DNA from: an uncultured Lachnospiraceae bacterium
GTDB taxonomy: Bacteria; Bacillota; Clostridia; Lachnospirales; Lachnospiraceae
Assembly: GCA_947174015.1 (NCBI GenBank)
Contig: CAMWHJ010000001.1
Span: forward strand, 1 to 64,000
Direction: 5' to 3'
DNA: 64,000 nt
The notes beneath the pieces are model-generated. The model ran no database searches and had not been told where the DNA came from. It worked only from the letters and a program-made list of their open reading frames with translations. A program made the translations under genes and the position numbers. Below are positions 20,105-29,809 of this stretch, piece after piece (position 1 is the stretch's first letter; every line of letters starts with the position of its first letter).

Positions 20105-21409
20105 ATGACCAAAGATTTTCGAAAACTGAGAAAACAAATGACCTTATTTTCTGCCATAATTACAGGAGCCATCCTATTGGCATTGTCTGCTGCCTGTCTG
20201 TTTTTTGCCGAAAGCAGCAATAAGCGAAACAGCTATGCTTCTTTTTTAAAGGAAAGTAACACCGTGATTCTTCAATTACAAAGTGCTTCTGCCATTTCCC
20301 ACCAGTGGCTGAATCAGCTCCATAATAACAGCAGCTTTTTAATTTATCTTTATGATAATGGAAATCCGCTGTATTATCAGGTTTTGCAAAATGTCAATGG
20401 GGAAGATTCTAAAAATTCTCTGACTGATTCTGTAATTTCCTATGTAAAGGATACGTATTATCTGGATATTTTTCAAAACAGCAACAGCCTTTTTCCCATC
20501 CATGAGGAATTTACCTTTCAGGATACTTCCGGTATGTCATACTATGTATCTGCCGGGCTGGTTCCAAAAACTGGCGGAACTTTAAGCTTTCTGATTCTTT
20601 TTCCATTAAGCCATCAACAACAGCAGATTCTATCCCTGCACCTGTTTATTGGCATTGCGGACATACTGTGCCTATTATTGCTAACCGTATTTGCCTGGAT
20701 TTTTTCCGGTAAAATGTTAGTGCCTTTGGTGGAAAATAAAAGAAAGCAGACTCAGTTCGTGGCAGCCGCCTCCCATGAACTGCGCACTCCTTTAACTGTG
20801 ATTCTGTCTGCCCTGGAAGCGGCAGAGAAAACAGACAGCCCGGAAAAACAACAACATTTTTGCAAGCTTATGAAGGAGGAAGGAAAGCGGATGCAGCGCC
20901 TGATTTCCGATATGCTGCTGCTTGCCAACTCGGATTCCAAGCATTTTCAAGTACAGCGAAAGCTCTGCCAGCCGGACGAAATTCTGCTGAATGTATATGA
21001 AAAATATGAAAATCCTGCCAGTGACAAGCAGATAGGATTACAGATTGCCCTTCCTCCCAATGAAGTACCGGACTGTTTTTGTGATATGGAACGGATCATT
21101 CAACTCTTATCCATTTTGCTGGACAACGCTCTCTCTTACACTCCTGCCGGGGGGAAAGTGAAGCTTTCCCTCACTGTTACTGCCCATAAGAAAATACGAT
21201 TTTATGTGGCAGATACGGGAATGGGCATTCCCACCGAAGAAAAAAAACACATATTTGAACGTTTCTATCGGGCAGACAGCTCCCACACCAAAAAGGAGCA
21301 TTTTGGACTGGGATTGTCCATTGCCAAGGAAATTGTGGATGCTCACAAAGGCAGTATTTGGGTGGAGGATAATGTGGGGAGAGGCACTGTGTTTGTGGTA
21401 GAAATATAA
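20105..21409 (+). CDS. Sensor histidine kinase
   Basis: ASHELRTPLTVI, DNALSYTPAGGKV, GMGIPTEEKKHIFERFYR. Confidence 0.93.
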   Translation: MTKDFRKLRKQMTLFSAIITGAILLALSAACLFFAESSNKRNSYASFLKESNTVILQLQSASAISHQWLNQLHNNSSFLIYLYDNGNPLYYQVLQNVNGEDSKNSLTDSVISYVKDTYYLDIFQNSNSLFPIHEEFTFQDTSGMSYYVSAGLVPKTGGTLSFLILFPLSHQQQQILSLHLFIGIADILCLLLLTVFAWIFSGKMLVPLVENKRKQTQFVAAASHELRTPLTVILSALEAAEKTDSPEKQQHFCKLMKEEGKRMQRLISDMLLLANSDSKHFQVQRKLCQPDEILLNVYEKYENPASDKQIGLQIALPPNEVPDCFCDMERIIQLLSILLDNALSYTPAGGKVKLSLTVTAHKKIRFYVADTGMGIPTEEKKHIFERFYRADSSHTKKEHFGLGLSIAKEIVDAHKGSIWVEDNVGRGTVFVVEI

Positions 21410-21420
21410 TTGCTGCAACT

Positions 21421-21461
21421 GTTCCGCAGGTCTGTGCATTTACTGCACAGACCTGCGGAAC
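21421..21461. repeat. Dispersed palindromic intergenic repeat, copy 4 (18-bp arms; may act as terminator)
   Basis: GTTCCGCAGGTCTGTGCA-tttac-TGCACAGACCTGCGGAAC right after HK stop. Confidence 0.8.
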
Positions 21462-21515
21462 AAGTGGATATAACAGGCAATGGTTCTTTACTCGTTACCG
21501 GAACGAAGTGAACAA

Positions 21516-22430
21516 TTACAAAATATTTAGAAATCCGATGATAAATCCAATCAATGCCCCTAAATTTACAATCACATCCAGTTCCTTCTTCATCACAGAA
21601 AGAACCAGTTGCTCCAATTCTCTCACATCCATCTCTTCAATCTTTTGCTGTACAATGGCAACAATATCAAAGTGGGCTAAAAGCTTGTCTATATTTTCGT
21701 TTACCAAGGCATCATAGGCGGATTCCATTCCGCTGCGGATTTTGTCCGCAGCCAATCCCAGCATGGTAAATGCCTCCCCGGTATTCATGGCAAGGACTTC
21801 ATCCATCTGCTGTTTTACCAAAGGCTGAAAGATTTCCTCTCCATGACTGTCAATATACTTCTCCACCTCTCTGCCTATGGGCTCTGCAATGGAGGCAATG
21901 AAATCATCATTGAGCAAAAAGGAAAACATTCCTCCCTGAAATTTTTCCTTTAAAATACTGCTGCCCCCTTCTGCAATCAACGCACCTAAATCCATAGACA
22001 AAATTCCTAATTTAATTTTTACAGTGAGTAAATCGGTAAGGTCTGCTTTTTTCCTGTCTATGCTCTCTTGACTTGCAAATTTTGCAATGACCTCCTCTAT
22101 GGAGGAATCCATTGCCTTTTCTAATTTATCTAAAATACCCTGTATAATGGTATTGCGTATTTTTTCCTCTGAAAAAAGCTTTTGAATATCCTCCTTTGTC
22201 AGCAGATTGTTTCCCACCGCTGCCCCTACGGCTTTGGCAAGGCTGTCCTTACGCTTTGGAATAATTCCCGGTGTGAAGGGGAGTGGAAAGCTGCCGATTT
22301 TTATGGGTTTTAGGGGACGAAACAGCATCTTTACTGCAATGAAATTGGTACAGTAGCCAATAATTCCACCAATCAGCGGACCGGATAGTATTTCTAAATA
22401 ATGCATTATTTTTCCTCCATTTTTTATCAT
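21516..22430 (-). CDS. DUF445 family membrane protein
   Basis: GPLIGGIIGYCTNFIAVKMLFRPLKP N-term, FIIGFLNIL C-term. Confidence 0.85.
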   Translation of the reverse strand: MIKNGGKIMHYLEILSGPLIGGIIGYCTNFIAVKMLFRPLKPIKIGSFPLPFTPGIIPKRKDSLAKAVGAAVGNNLLTKEDIQKLFSEEKIRNTIIQGILDKLEKAMDSSIEEVIAKFASQESIDRKKADLTDLLTVKIKLGILSMDLGALIAEGGSSILKEKFQGGMFSFLLNDDFIASIAEPIGREVEKYIDSHGEEIFQPLVKQQMDEVLAMNTGEAFTMLGLAADKIRSGMESAYDALVNENIDKLLAHFDIVAIVQQKIEEMDVRELEQLVLSVMKKELDVIVNLGALIGFIIGFLNIL

Positions 22431-22469
22431 TTATCTCTGTTTTCATCAAATCTTTTTTGTGTTTCTATA

Positions 22470-22600
22470 TAACTATTCAGAAGGTCTGTGCAATTACTGC
22501 ACAGACCGTGAGAAAATGATTCAATAATGCAAAAATCCTATCACCGAAGGCGATTTTAAATGGATTTTTGCATCGTAACCGTAAAGGTACTGAACAGTTA
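22470..22600. repeat. Dispersed palindromic intergenic repeat, copy 5 (131 bp)
   Basis: TAACTATTCAG / CTGAACAGTTA ends; GGTCTGTGCA-attac-TGCACAGACC; TGCAAAAATCC..GGATTTTTGCA. Confidence 0.8.
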
Positions 22601-22661
22601 CCTTTTTCTTAGTATATCTTACATTTTCAGTCCAATCAATAAATTCTTTGTGAAATTTTTC

Positions 22662-25181
22662 TTATTCCCGATTTTTTAGTACTTCCGCAGGAAGCATTTT
22701 ACTCAGTCTCAGCACTAAAAATTGATTGATGATAAAATACAATACTAGAATTGCCAAATACAAACCTGCATACATCTGCCATGAAAAGGTAAGATTCATA
22801 CCACATGCCACATTGGACACCAGAATAGGATACATTTCATCCATCACCCATTTGGACAAGGGAATGCAAACCGCTGCTCCTGCTGCAACCATGTAAAAAT
22901 TGCCGCTAAGGTACAGCTTGTTGATTTCTTTTTTGCGGTAACCAAATATTTTAATCATGGAAATGCTGAAGGCGGCTCTGTCCAGCATAACTTTCATCAT
23001 AAGATACATGACCACACAGAAAATCAGTATGGATACCCCTGTCATCATATAAATCATTGGCATCATCATATTTACAAAAACATCTGAACTTTTCTCAATT
23101 TGAGCCCTGGTGGTGGTGGAATATAATCTATTGGTATCAATTCCTAAATCCTCAGCAGAAAAAACCACGTTGTAATAATCATCCCCCGCACCAAACAATT
23201 CCCGCATGCTGTCAATCTCCATAAACACATACAGTCCGGGAGAAAACTGGGTAATGTCTTCCACTGTAAAAACATAATCCTGTTCTGCCTCCTCATCAGA
23301 CAATACCACATGATCTCCCTTGGACAGTCCATACTTCTGTGCCATTGCAGAAGAGATTACCACCTGACTTTTGCTTTTTGTGATCTTTGCATCAAAATAC
23401 GGATTCTCTTCTCTGATTCCCAGCAGCGTCACCTCTAAATTATAACCAAACACTTCTTTATTTAGCCCCTTAGCATAGCAGGCTTCGCCGCCCTTGGGAA
23501 CCTTTTGTTCTGGATATTTGTAGGTGTACATATATTCATATTTTGTGTCTGCCTTATTTTCCACACTGAAATTTTTGCACATAACATAACAGTCTATGCC
23601 CAACATCAAGATGAGCATGGAAATAAACATTCCCAAAATAACCGTAAACCCTGCTCGTGCCTCTCGAATCATCTGACGAATACGAAATCTTCCCACAAAG
23701 CCCATACTTCCCAAGTTGATTTTTTGAACTGCCCTGGTTTTCTTTTCGTTTTTCAAAAGAGAAAGTACCGGACGTTTCAAACGTTTTCGTATCACCAGAT
23801 AATTCACAACCACTGCCGCAACCGGGGGCATCACCACACCATACACCAGAAGATACAAAGAATATACTTTTGAAAAGTGTGGAATAGAAAAATAATTGTA
23901 ACAATCCATCATCTGAACCTCTACTCCTATGGTACTATAACCTAAGACTGTTCCTATCACTCCCGCAAAAAAAGTGACTGCTGTCGGCAATATCAAATAA
24001 TGATGCAATAATTCTTTTTCTTTTACCCCCAGTGCATAGAGGGCACCGATGACCATACTCTCTTTATCTATTCCATGAATGATAAAAATAGAAATCACAT
24101 AAGTAAACAGTATCATCACAATAACTCCTGCCGCCAGACCTGCCAGCTTATTGATCACCTGATCCTCGGCTGCTGCCGCCACCCTTGGATTGTCCTCCAC
24201 AGGAAGAAGGCTGGTAAGCTTTGAAAGCTTCACATCAAAATAGGTATCTAAAAGTTCCTCACTTTCTTCCTTAAGTCGGGTAACACCATCCAGAAGTTCT
24301 ATACTCCCCTCATATGCCTCCTGTTCTGCTCCCTTTTGTAAATCCTGATTGCTGGCTGCAAGTTCTTGTAACCCCTCTGACAGTTCTTTTGTTCCATCTT
24401 TGAGTTCTGTGACACCATCCAGAAATTTATCTCTTTGCCCTAAATTTTCCTCATAATACTCTTGAAAATAGGGATCTTCCACCGACTCCATGGAAAGTTC
24501 AAAATTCTCCAGCTTTTCTTTTAATTCTTTCTTGGTTTCTTTTCCGTTTAATAAGTAGGCATAGACATATTCTTCCGACTTTTCACTGCTGCCCTGAGCT
24601 TTTAGACTGTCATATTCCTCTGAACTTACAAAGGCCGTGCCAAACTGGCGGCTGTCCACAGAACTATCTGTGAGATTCCGGAAAGGGGCATCATAATCCG
24701 GTGTTGAGCCTATTCCCACAATGGTGTAAGTCTGCCCCTCTGCACCCAGATGAATTTCATCTCCCACCCGCAAATTATGCTCTGTGCAGTAGCGTTTTTC
24801 CAACACCACCTCTTTGGAATGTTCTGGCAGCTCTCCCACGTCAAGGGCAATCAGATTGATTTGCTGCCGATTCTTAGATACACGAAGGGTACTGCCATCC
24901 TCCTGCCGGTAATCCAGATAAAACATTTTTTCCAGTGTGATGCCCTGTTTTGTAAGGCTTTCCTCCTCTTTTGGGGTCAATGGCACAAACAAAGTAAACT
25001 CTCCGTCTTCTAAATGGTGCTTCTGGGCGGACTTTTCTGTTCCCTGCATAATGGTCTCCGCTGCTCCCACCAGACTTACAATCAGATACATGGCAAGAAT
25101 AATCATCAGACTTAATGCCAAATAGCGAAAGTAGTTTTCCCTAAGATCTCTTTTGATTCTTTTTCCTAATATTTTCTCCAT
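22662..25181 (-). CDS. ABC transporter permease, FtsX family
   Basis: FtsX-like TM blocks, periplasmic domain, internal LKDGTKELSEGLQEL heptads. Confidence 0.9.
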   Translation of the reverse strand: MEKILGKRIKRDLRENYFRYLALSLMIILAMYLIVSLVGAAETIMQGTEKSAQKHHLEDGEFTLFVPLTPKEEESLTKQGITLEKMFYLDYRQEDGSTLRVSKNRQQINLIALDVGELPEHSKEVVLEKRYCTEHNLRVGDEIHLGAEGQTYTIVGIGSTPDYDAPFRNLTDSSVDSRQFGTAFVSSEEYDSLKAQGSSEKSEEYVYAYLLNGKETKKELKEKLENFELSMESVEDPYFQEYYEENLGQRDKFLDGVTELKDGTKELSEGLQELAASNQDLQKGAEQEAYEGSIELLDGVTRLKEESEELLDTYFDVKLSKLTSLLPVEDNPRVAAAAEDQVINKLAGLAAGVIVMILFTYVISIFIIHGIDKESMVIGALYALGVKEKELLHHYLILPTAVTFFAGVIGTVLGYSTIGVEVQMMDCYNYFSIPHFSKVYSLYLLVYGVVMPPVAAVVVNYLVIRKRLKRPVLSLLKNEKKTRAVQKINLGSMGFVGRFRIRQMIREARAGFTVILGMFISMLILMLGIDCYVMCKNFSVENKADTKYEYMYTYKYPEQKVPKGGEACYAKGLNKEVFGYNLEVTLLGIREENPYFDAKITKSKSQVVISSAMAQKYGLSKGDHVVLSDEEAEQDYVFTVEDITQFSPGLYVFMEIDSMRELFGAGDDYYNVVFSAEDLGIDTNRLYSTTTRAQIEKSSDVFVNMMMPMIYMMTGVSILIFCVVMYLMMKVMLDRAAFSISMIKIFGYRKKEINKLYLSGNFYMVAAGAAVCIPLSKWVMDEMYPILVSNVACGMNLTFSWQMYAGLYLAILVLYFIINQFLVLRLSKMLPAEVLKNRE

Positions 25182-25882
25182 TACAAATCCTCCAATTCTG
25201 CTGCTGGTATTCTGTTTTTATTTTGGTATTCTCTGCTGATCTGCCCATCTTTGATTCGGATTACTTTATGTACCATATTTTTGATGGAGTTGTTGTGGGT
25301 TACAATCAACATGGTGGTGCCGTATTTCTGGTTGATTTTCTCCAACAGAATTAAAATGTCCTTGGAGGTTTTGGAGTCCAAAGCTCCTGTGGGTTCATCA
25401 CAGAGCAAAAGCTTTGGGTTCTTGATTAATGCCCTTGCTATGGCACATCTCTGCTGCTGACCCCCGGAAAGCTGGGAGGGAAATTTGTTCTGATGTTCTG
25501 TAAGTCCCAAAGTTTCTAATAACTCATCCATATCCAATGGATGCTCTGACAAATACTCGCAAACCTGAATATTTTCCTTTACGGTTAAATTGGGCACCAG
25601 ATTATAAAATTGAAAGATAAAGCCAAGATTTTCTCTTCGATAATCCGACAGAGCATCCGGCTTTAAACCTGCCACTTCCTTGCCATCTACCTTGATGGAG
25701 CCGGAGTCCAAGGTGTCCAAACCACCGATACAATTTAAAAAGGTTGACTTTCCCGAACCGCTGGTTCCCTGTATCACACACATCTGTCCTTTTTCCACAC
25801 CTGTGGTAATTCCCTTTAACACTTGGATGTAGCTTTCATTTTCACCGTAACTTTTTTTCATATCTTTCACTTCTAAGTACAT
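25181..25882 (-). CDS. ABC transporter ATP-binding protein (MacB/LolD type)
   Basis: GTSGSGKST, LSGGQQQRCAIARAL, LLCDEPTGALD. Confidence 0.95.
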   Translation of the reverse strand: MYLEVKDMKKSYGENESYIQVLKGITTGVEKGQMCVIQGTSGSGKSTFLNCIGGLDTLDSGSIKVDGKEVAGLKPDALSDYRRENLGFIFQFYNLVPNLTVKENIQVCEYLSEHPLDMDELLETLGLTEHQNKFPSQLSGGQQQRCAIARALIKNPKLLLCDEPTGALDSKTSKDILILLEKINQKYGTTMLIVTHNNSIKNMVHKVIRIKDGQISREYQNKNRIPAAELEDL

Positions 25883-25921
25883 ATTGCTTCCTTCTTTCTT
25901 TTATTTCCCGTATTGTTTCCA

Positions 25922-26038
25922 AACTGTTACATGCTAAAACCCATTTAAACTCTGCTTCGCAGATGAGACTTTTGCTGGCTTCCAGCCGGTTTTTGTATTG
26001 TCTGTATGGTAAATGCACAGACCTGCCTAAACCGTTAT
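25922..26038. repeat. Dispersed palindromic intergenic repeat, copy 6 (diverged)
   Basis: GTCTGTatggtaaatgcACAGAC with outer AACTGTTA / AACCGTTA segments. Confidence 0.5.
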
Positions 26039-26108
26039 AAAAAGCTGCATTTTGAATTAACTTTCGATGTTTTCCTTCCTTTTATTATTGATAAATTTTT
26101 TTCATTAG

Positions 26109-26123
26109 CATAACATCGTTATG
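26109..26123. promoter_or_regulatory. Palindromic operator CATAAC-ATC-GTTATG upstream of the ABC exporter
   Basis: Same dyad as the two sites upstream of the TetR gene at 27353-27973. Confidence 0.7.
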
Positions 26124-26286
26124 TTAATGAGATATTTTTACACCTGTGGAAAATCCACAGAAGTTCAGGTAACATATCATATTCTAATCATCTTTTAAGA
26201 TAACTTTTGTATGAAATATCCATTCACATATCCTGTATCTAAGATTTCATTGGGTTTCATCACCTCAACAGCCATTTTTCTGCACT

Positions 26287-26637
26287 TCACAGCCAGATTT
26301 CATCTCCATCAAAGGCAACTGAAATTGCACCTTCACCACATGTTGCCCATGCTATCAATTCTGCCACAATGGCTGGAGTAATGGGGGATTGTATACTGCC
26401 CGGAAAGAGATATCTCTGCCATCCACCCTGTTGCTTTTTTCCTTGAAACATCCTTCCCTGACTAACCACAAAGGATAGAGAATTATCCAGCGGGCAATCT
26501 AAAATGATAGCCTTGTCAGAAGATACAATGTGTAATACCAAACGGTGAAAGGCAGCATCTTCTCCCGGTGTAACACACCACATGTATATCATTTCATTGT
26601 ATATCAATTTACGTTTATACTTTCTTGCCACCGCCAT
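26287..26637 (-). CDS. Hypothetical protein
   Basis: ORF immediately downstream of the flavodoxin-fold gene. Confidence 0.5.
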   Translation of the reverse strand: MAVARKYKRKLIYNEMIYMWCVTPGEDAAFHRLVLHIVSSDKAIILDCPLDNSLSFVVSQGRMFQGKKQQGGWQRYLFPGSIQSPITPAIVAELIAWATCGEGAISVAFDGDEIWL

Positions 26638-26643
26638 AATCTT

Positions 26644-27339
26644 TTACCCTTTCTTCCATGGTCTTTGTTTTCTATCCCATCCTTTTTCTCTCCAATACTT
26701 AACATCTGCCTCATTCCAGCCACTCCTTTGCAGCATACGCATAATATGAAAAAATGCTTTTGTCTTAAACCCTGGTTTTACTTTTCCGTTTCTCTTCCTA
26801 ATCCGTTCTGCCATTTTTGTGAGCTTTTTCTCTATGGCTGCTTTCTTTTTATCACTTACTTTATCATAGGAGATGGCAGCTACGGCAATGCCGTACTGAT
26901 AAATTTTTCCAATGCCCCAAAAGAACATACTGTCTGCCATATCTTTGTTTGTGCTCTTGATACCTGCACCTGCGGCGGTAGATATACACACTGCCTGTTT
27001 GCAAAACATCTTCTCCTCCGGACGGTGCACCATCCAGCGATAACCATAATGATCCAGCAGCCCCTTCATGGCTCCGGTTACATGATACACATATACCGGA
27101 CTTGCCAAAATCAGCACATCCGCTTTATCCATAGCCTCTGTTATTGGCAGCAGCTTTTGATAATGGGGACACAATGTTTCCGATTTCACAAAACAACTGG
27201 CGCACCCCACACAGTGCTCACCAAAATCTCTTGGCAAAAAGAATTCTGTGATTTCTCCACCCAGCTTTTCTGCCAGCATTCTGGCAATATGATAAGTGGA
27301 ACCTTTGTGACTTTGACCATGCAATATTGTAATATTCAT
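26644..27339 (-). CDS. NAD(P)H-dependent flavin oxidoreductase (flavodoxin-fold)
   Basis: ITILHGQSHKGSTYHIARML, DVLILASPVYVYHVTGAMKGLLD. Confidence 0.85.
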   Translation of the reverse strand: MNITILHGQSHKGSTYHIARMLAEKLGGEITEFFLPRDFGEHCVGCASCFVKSETLCPHYQKLLPITEAMDKADVLILASPVYVYHVTGAMKGLLDHYGYRWMVHRPEEKMFCKQAVCISTAAGAGIKSTNKDMADSMFFWGIGKIYQYGIAVAAISYDKVSDKKKAAIEKKLTKMAERIRKRNGKVKPGFKTKAFFHIMRMLQRSGWNEADVKYWREKGWDRKQRPWKKG

Positions 27340-27352
27340 TTTTCCTCCCTCC

Positions 27353-27973
27353 TCAGTTATTGAAAATCATATCTATCCATCCTACAATTAAATACCTGAC
27401 AATCTTTACAATATGTCTTTGTGCCTTTTCCTTATTTGGTTCATGGAGCAATAAATGAGCAAAGGCATCTATCTGCATATGGGCAATCCAGTGAATCATA
27501 TAATCTTCCACTGCCGGTTTTCCAAAAGTCTCACACCACCTGTCCGCCATCATATGATAGTGTTTCTCTGACACTGCCACAAATTCATCCACCACGTTTT
27601 CATATTTGGAACCCTGTGCTCTGTTGAGCAACAATAGAAAGGCATCATAATTTTGATACATATAAGCAATCACCTTGTTGCTAATCTGCAAATCCTCGGA
27701 AAAATCTCTGTTTTTGTAAAAATCCTCTATTTTTTCCGTATCAACCTCTGACTGATAGTGCTCAGACATAAGTGTTATCAATTCCTGCAAAGGATCTGCC
27801 ACCAGTGAAGCAAACAAATCTTCCTTATCCTGAAAAAAGAAATATAATGCCCCAGTGGTAACTCCTGCATTCTTGCAAATATTTCGAAGAGAAGCACCGG
27901 TATATCCCTTTTCCATAAATTCTGCCTTGGCACTTTCTAATAATTTATTGCGGGTTTCCTTTTCATCTTTCAC
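27353..27973 (-). CDS. TetR/AcrR family regulator
   Basis: GASLRNICKNAGVTTGALYFFFQDKEDLFASL. Confidence 0.93.
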   Translation of the reverse strand: MKDEKETRNKLLESAKAEFMEKGYTGASLRNICKNAGVTTGALYFFFQDKEDLFASLVADPLQELITLMSEHYQSEVDTEKIEDFYKNRDFSEDLQISNKVIAYMYQNYDAFLLLLNRAQGSKYENVVDEFVAVSEKHYHMMADRWCETFGKPAVEDYMIHWIAHMQIDAFAHLLLHEPNKEKAQRHIVKIVRYLIVGWIDMIFNN

Positions 27974-27987
27974 TTTTTCCCTCCTTA

Positions 27988-28018
27988 CATAACATTGTTA
28001 CGTCATAACACCGTTATG
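27988..28018. promoter_or_regulatory. Tandem operator dyads upstream of TetR gene
   Basis: CATAAC-ATT-GTTACG (27988-28002) and CATAAC-ACC-GTTATG (28004-28018). Confidence 0.75.
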
Positions 28019-28083
28019 TTACACCCTGCAAAAGTATTTGTCAAGTAAAAAAATCCTTTTCCATAGTATCGTTATCCCTTTCC

Positions 28084-28938
28084 TTATGATTGCTTTTCCG
28101 GTTTCAATGCACCGTAAAAATAACTTGCTGTTGCACCGCCGTCAATCAGGAAATCAGCCCCAGTAATAAAAGCCCCTGCCGGATTCATTAAAAGTTCCGC
28201 CACATTTGCCACCTCATCCGCTGTTCCCGGTCTGCCTGCCGGACACTTGGCAAACATATTTTTATAAAAATCCCCACGTGGTCCGTTAAACTCGTCAATG
28301 GCAAGCGGTGTTACAATAATTCCCGGAGAAATGGAATTGAGCCTTGCACCCCGTTCTCCCCATTTTACGGATTCTGCCATGACACGCTTTTCATTACAGC
28401 GTTTTGCCATTTGGTAGGCATGAAGTGTATCGTTGATGTTTTCCGGCTGCAAAATTTCAAGGTTCAGCAATTCCTCCGTTGGCGTTATAGCAAGCTGCTC
28501 ATCTTCCTCTGGTGTAAGCTGTTTCATCCGATGTCCCGATTGGCTTGAAATCGTTACTCCGACACCGCCCTCCACAATTACTTTACCAACTTCTTCTAAT
28601 AATACCGCTGTGCCATATAAGTCCACTTTGAGAATTGCTTCAATGGGTGCTTGGCTTGGGGATACTCCCGCTGCATTCACAAGCATTTTAATCTCTCCAT
28701 AACCCAAAGCCTTATCAATCAGTTTCAGAATGGATTCCCTTGATGATAAGTCCATTTCCACAGGTTCTACATCAAATCCCGCATTGTTCATAATTTCAGC
28801 AATCGCTTTCGCATTTTCAAAATTCTTGTCACCCACGACAATCTTTTTTCCATACCCCATTCGCCTTGCAATCGCCATACCTATCTGTCCTGCACCTGTC
28901 AAAATCATAACTTCACATTTCTTTGAAATGTTTTTCAT
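28084..28938 (-). CDS. SDR-family oxidoreductase
   Basis: LTGAGQIGMAIARRMG, VNAAGVSPS, FLIDGGATASY; likely start MKNISKK at 28938. Confidence 0.85.
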   Translation of the reverse strand: MKNISKKCEVMILTGAGQIGMAIARRMGYGKKIVVGDKNFENAKAIAEIMNNAGFDVEPVEMDLSSRESILKLIDKALGYGEIKMLVNAAGVSPSQAPIEAILKVDLYGTAVLLEEVGKVIVEGGVGVTISSQSGHRMKQLTPEEDEQLAITPTEELLNLEILQPENINDTLHAYQMAKRCNEKRVMAESVKWGERGARLNSISPGIIVTPLAIDEFNGPRGDFYKNMFAKCPAGRPGTADEVANVAELLMNPAGAFITGADFLIDGGATASYFYGALKPEKQS

Positions 28939-29127
28939 TAATACCACATCCCTTCTTTTATCAGTTCCTTTATTGTTCCAGCAACTTCCTTCTACAGATT
29001 TTCGGATTGTTTCCGGATTGCTGTCCATAATCAGACTGTCCCCACCATGTGTAACACCAGATTTAGTGGCTATTACCACATGATTACGGACGGGGTTTCA
29101 TGCCTCGTCAACTATTTCCTCATTCCG

Positions 29128-29637
29128 CTACGCTTCCAGCCATTTTTTTAAAGCAGCATCACATCTGCCCACACTGCTTCCCTGAATAGCCAACCCCTTC
29201 TTGATGACCGCACCCTGACAGCATTTCTTCAAATCTGCTTCGCTCCTGCCCATTCCGCTGCCTTCATGGGTACATACCGGACGGACTGTTTTCCCTTCAA
29301 AGTTAATCTGTTCAAGGACGGTAAACATATGCATCGGCATTGTCCCCCAATAGTTCGGGTACATGACTGTCACTAAATCATATTGTGACATATTTTCCGG
29401 CATTGCCACTACTTCTGGTCGCACACCACTTTGCATATCCTTTTTTGCCTGTTCAATACAGGTATTGTAATCTGTGGAATATGGCTTTACAGGCTCAACC
29501 TTAAACAAATCTGCACCTGTCATGGCGGCTGCTTTTTCTGCCACAACTTCGGTGTTTCCTTTGTCAATGTATTTCAGGCTCCCACCAAAATAATTTTCAT
29601 CTGCCCTTGAAAAATATAAAATAAGTTCTTTCATCAT
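29128..29637 (-). CDS. Flavodoxin
   Basis: LILYFSRADENYFGG, NTEVVAEKAAAMTGADLFKVEP, TVMYPNYWGTMPMHMFTVLE. Confidence 0.88.
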   Translation of the reverse strand: MMKELILYFSRADENYFGGSLKYIDKGNTEVVAEKAAAMTGADLFKVEPVKPYSTDYNTCIEQAKKDMQSGVRPEVVAMPENMSQYDLVTVMYPNYWGTMPMHMFTVLEQINFEGKTVRPVCTHEGSGMGRSEADLKKCCQGAVIKKGLAIQGSSVGRCDAALKKWLEA

Positions 29638-29809
29638 GTTCCTCCAATCAAATATGTTTTTTTGCTAAGGTGCCATTTTTTGTACCTTAGCTACATTTTA
29701 GCTGAACATTCCTTATCAATCAATTCGATTTTCAAAGATATATAATAAGTTTTTCTTATGCAAAATAAAACCGTCTTAAACAAATAGCTTAAAACGGTTT
29801 TGGGGTGTG

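Noticed and set aside
16-26038. Dispersed GGTCTGTGCA hairpins as CRISPR repeats or tRNA genes
   Set aside because: Scattered singly over 26 kb between genes, no regular spacing, no cloverleaf; better described as a MITE/REP-like family
26545-27363. 272-aa plus-strand ORF
   Set aside because: Antisense to a clear flavodoxin-fold gene (26644-27339); Cys/His/Phe-rich non-protein-like composition
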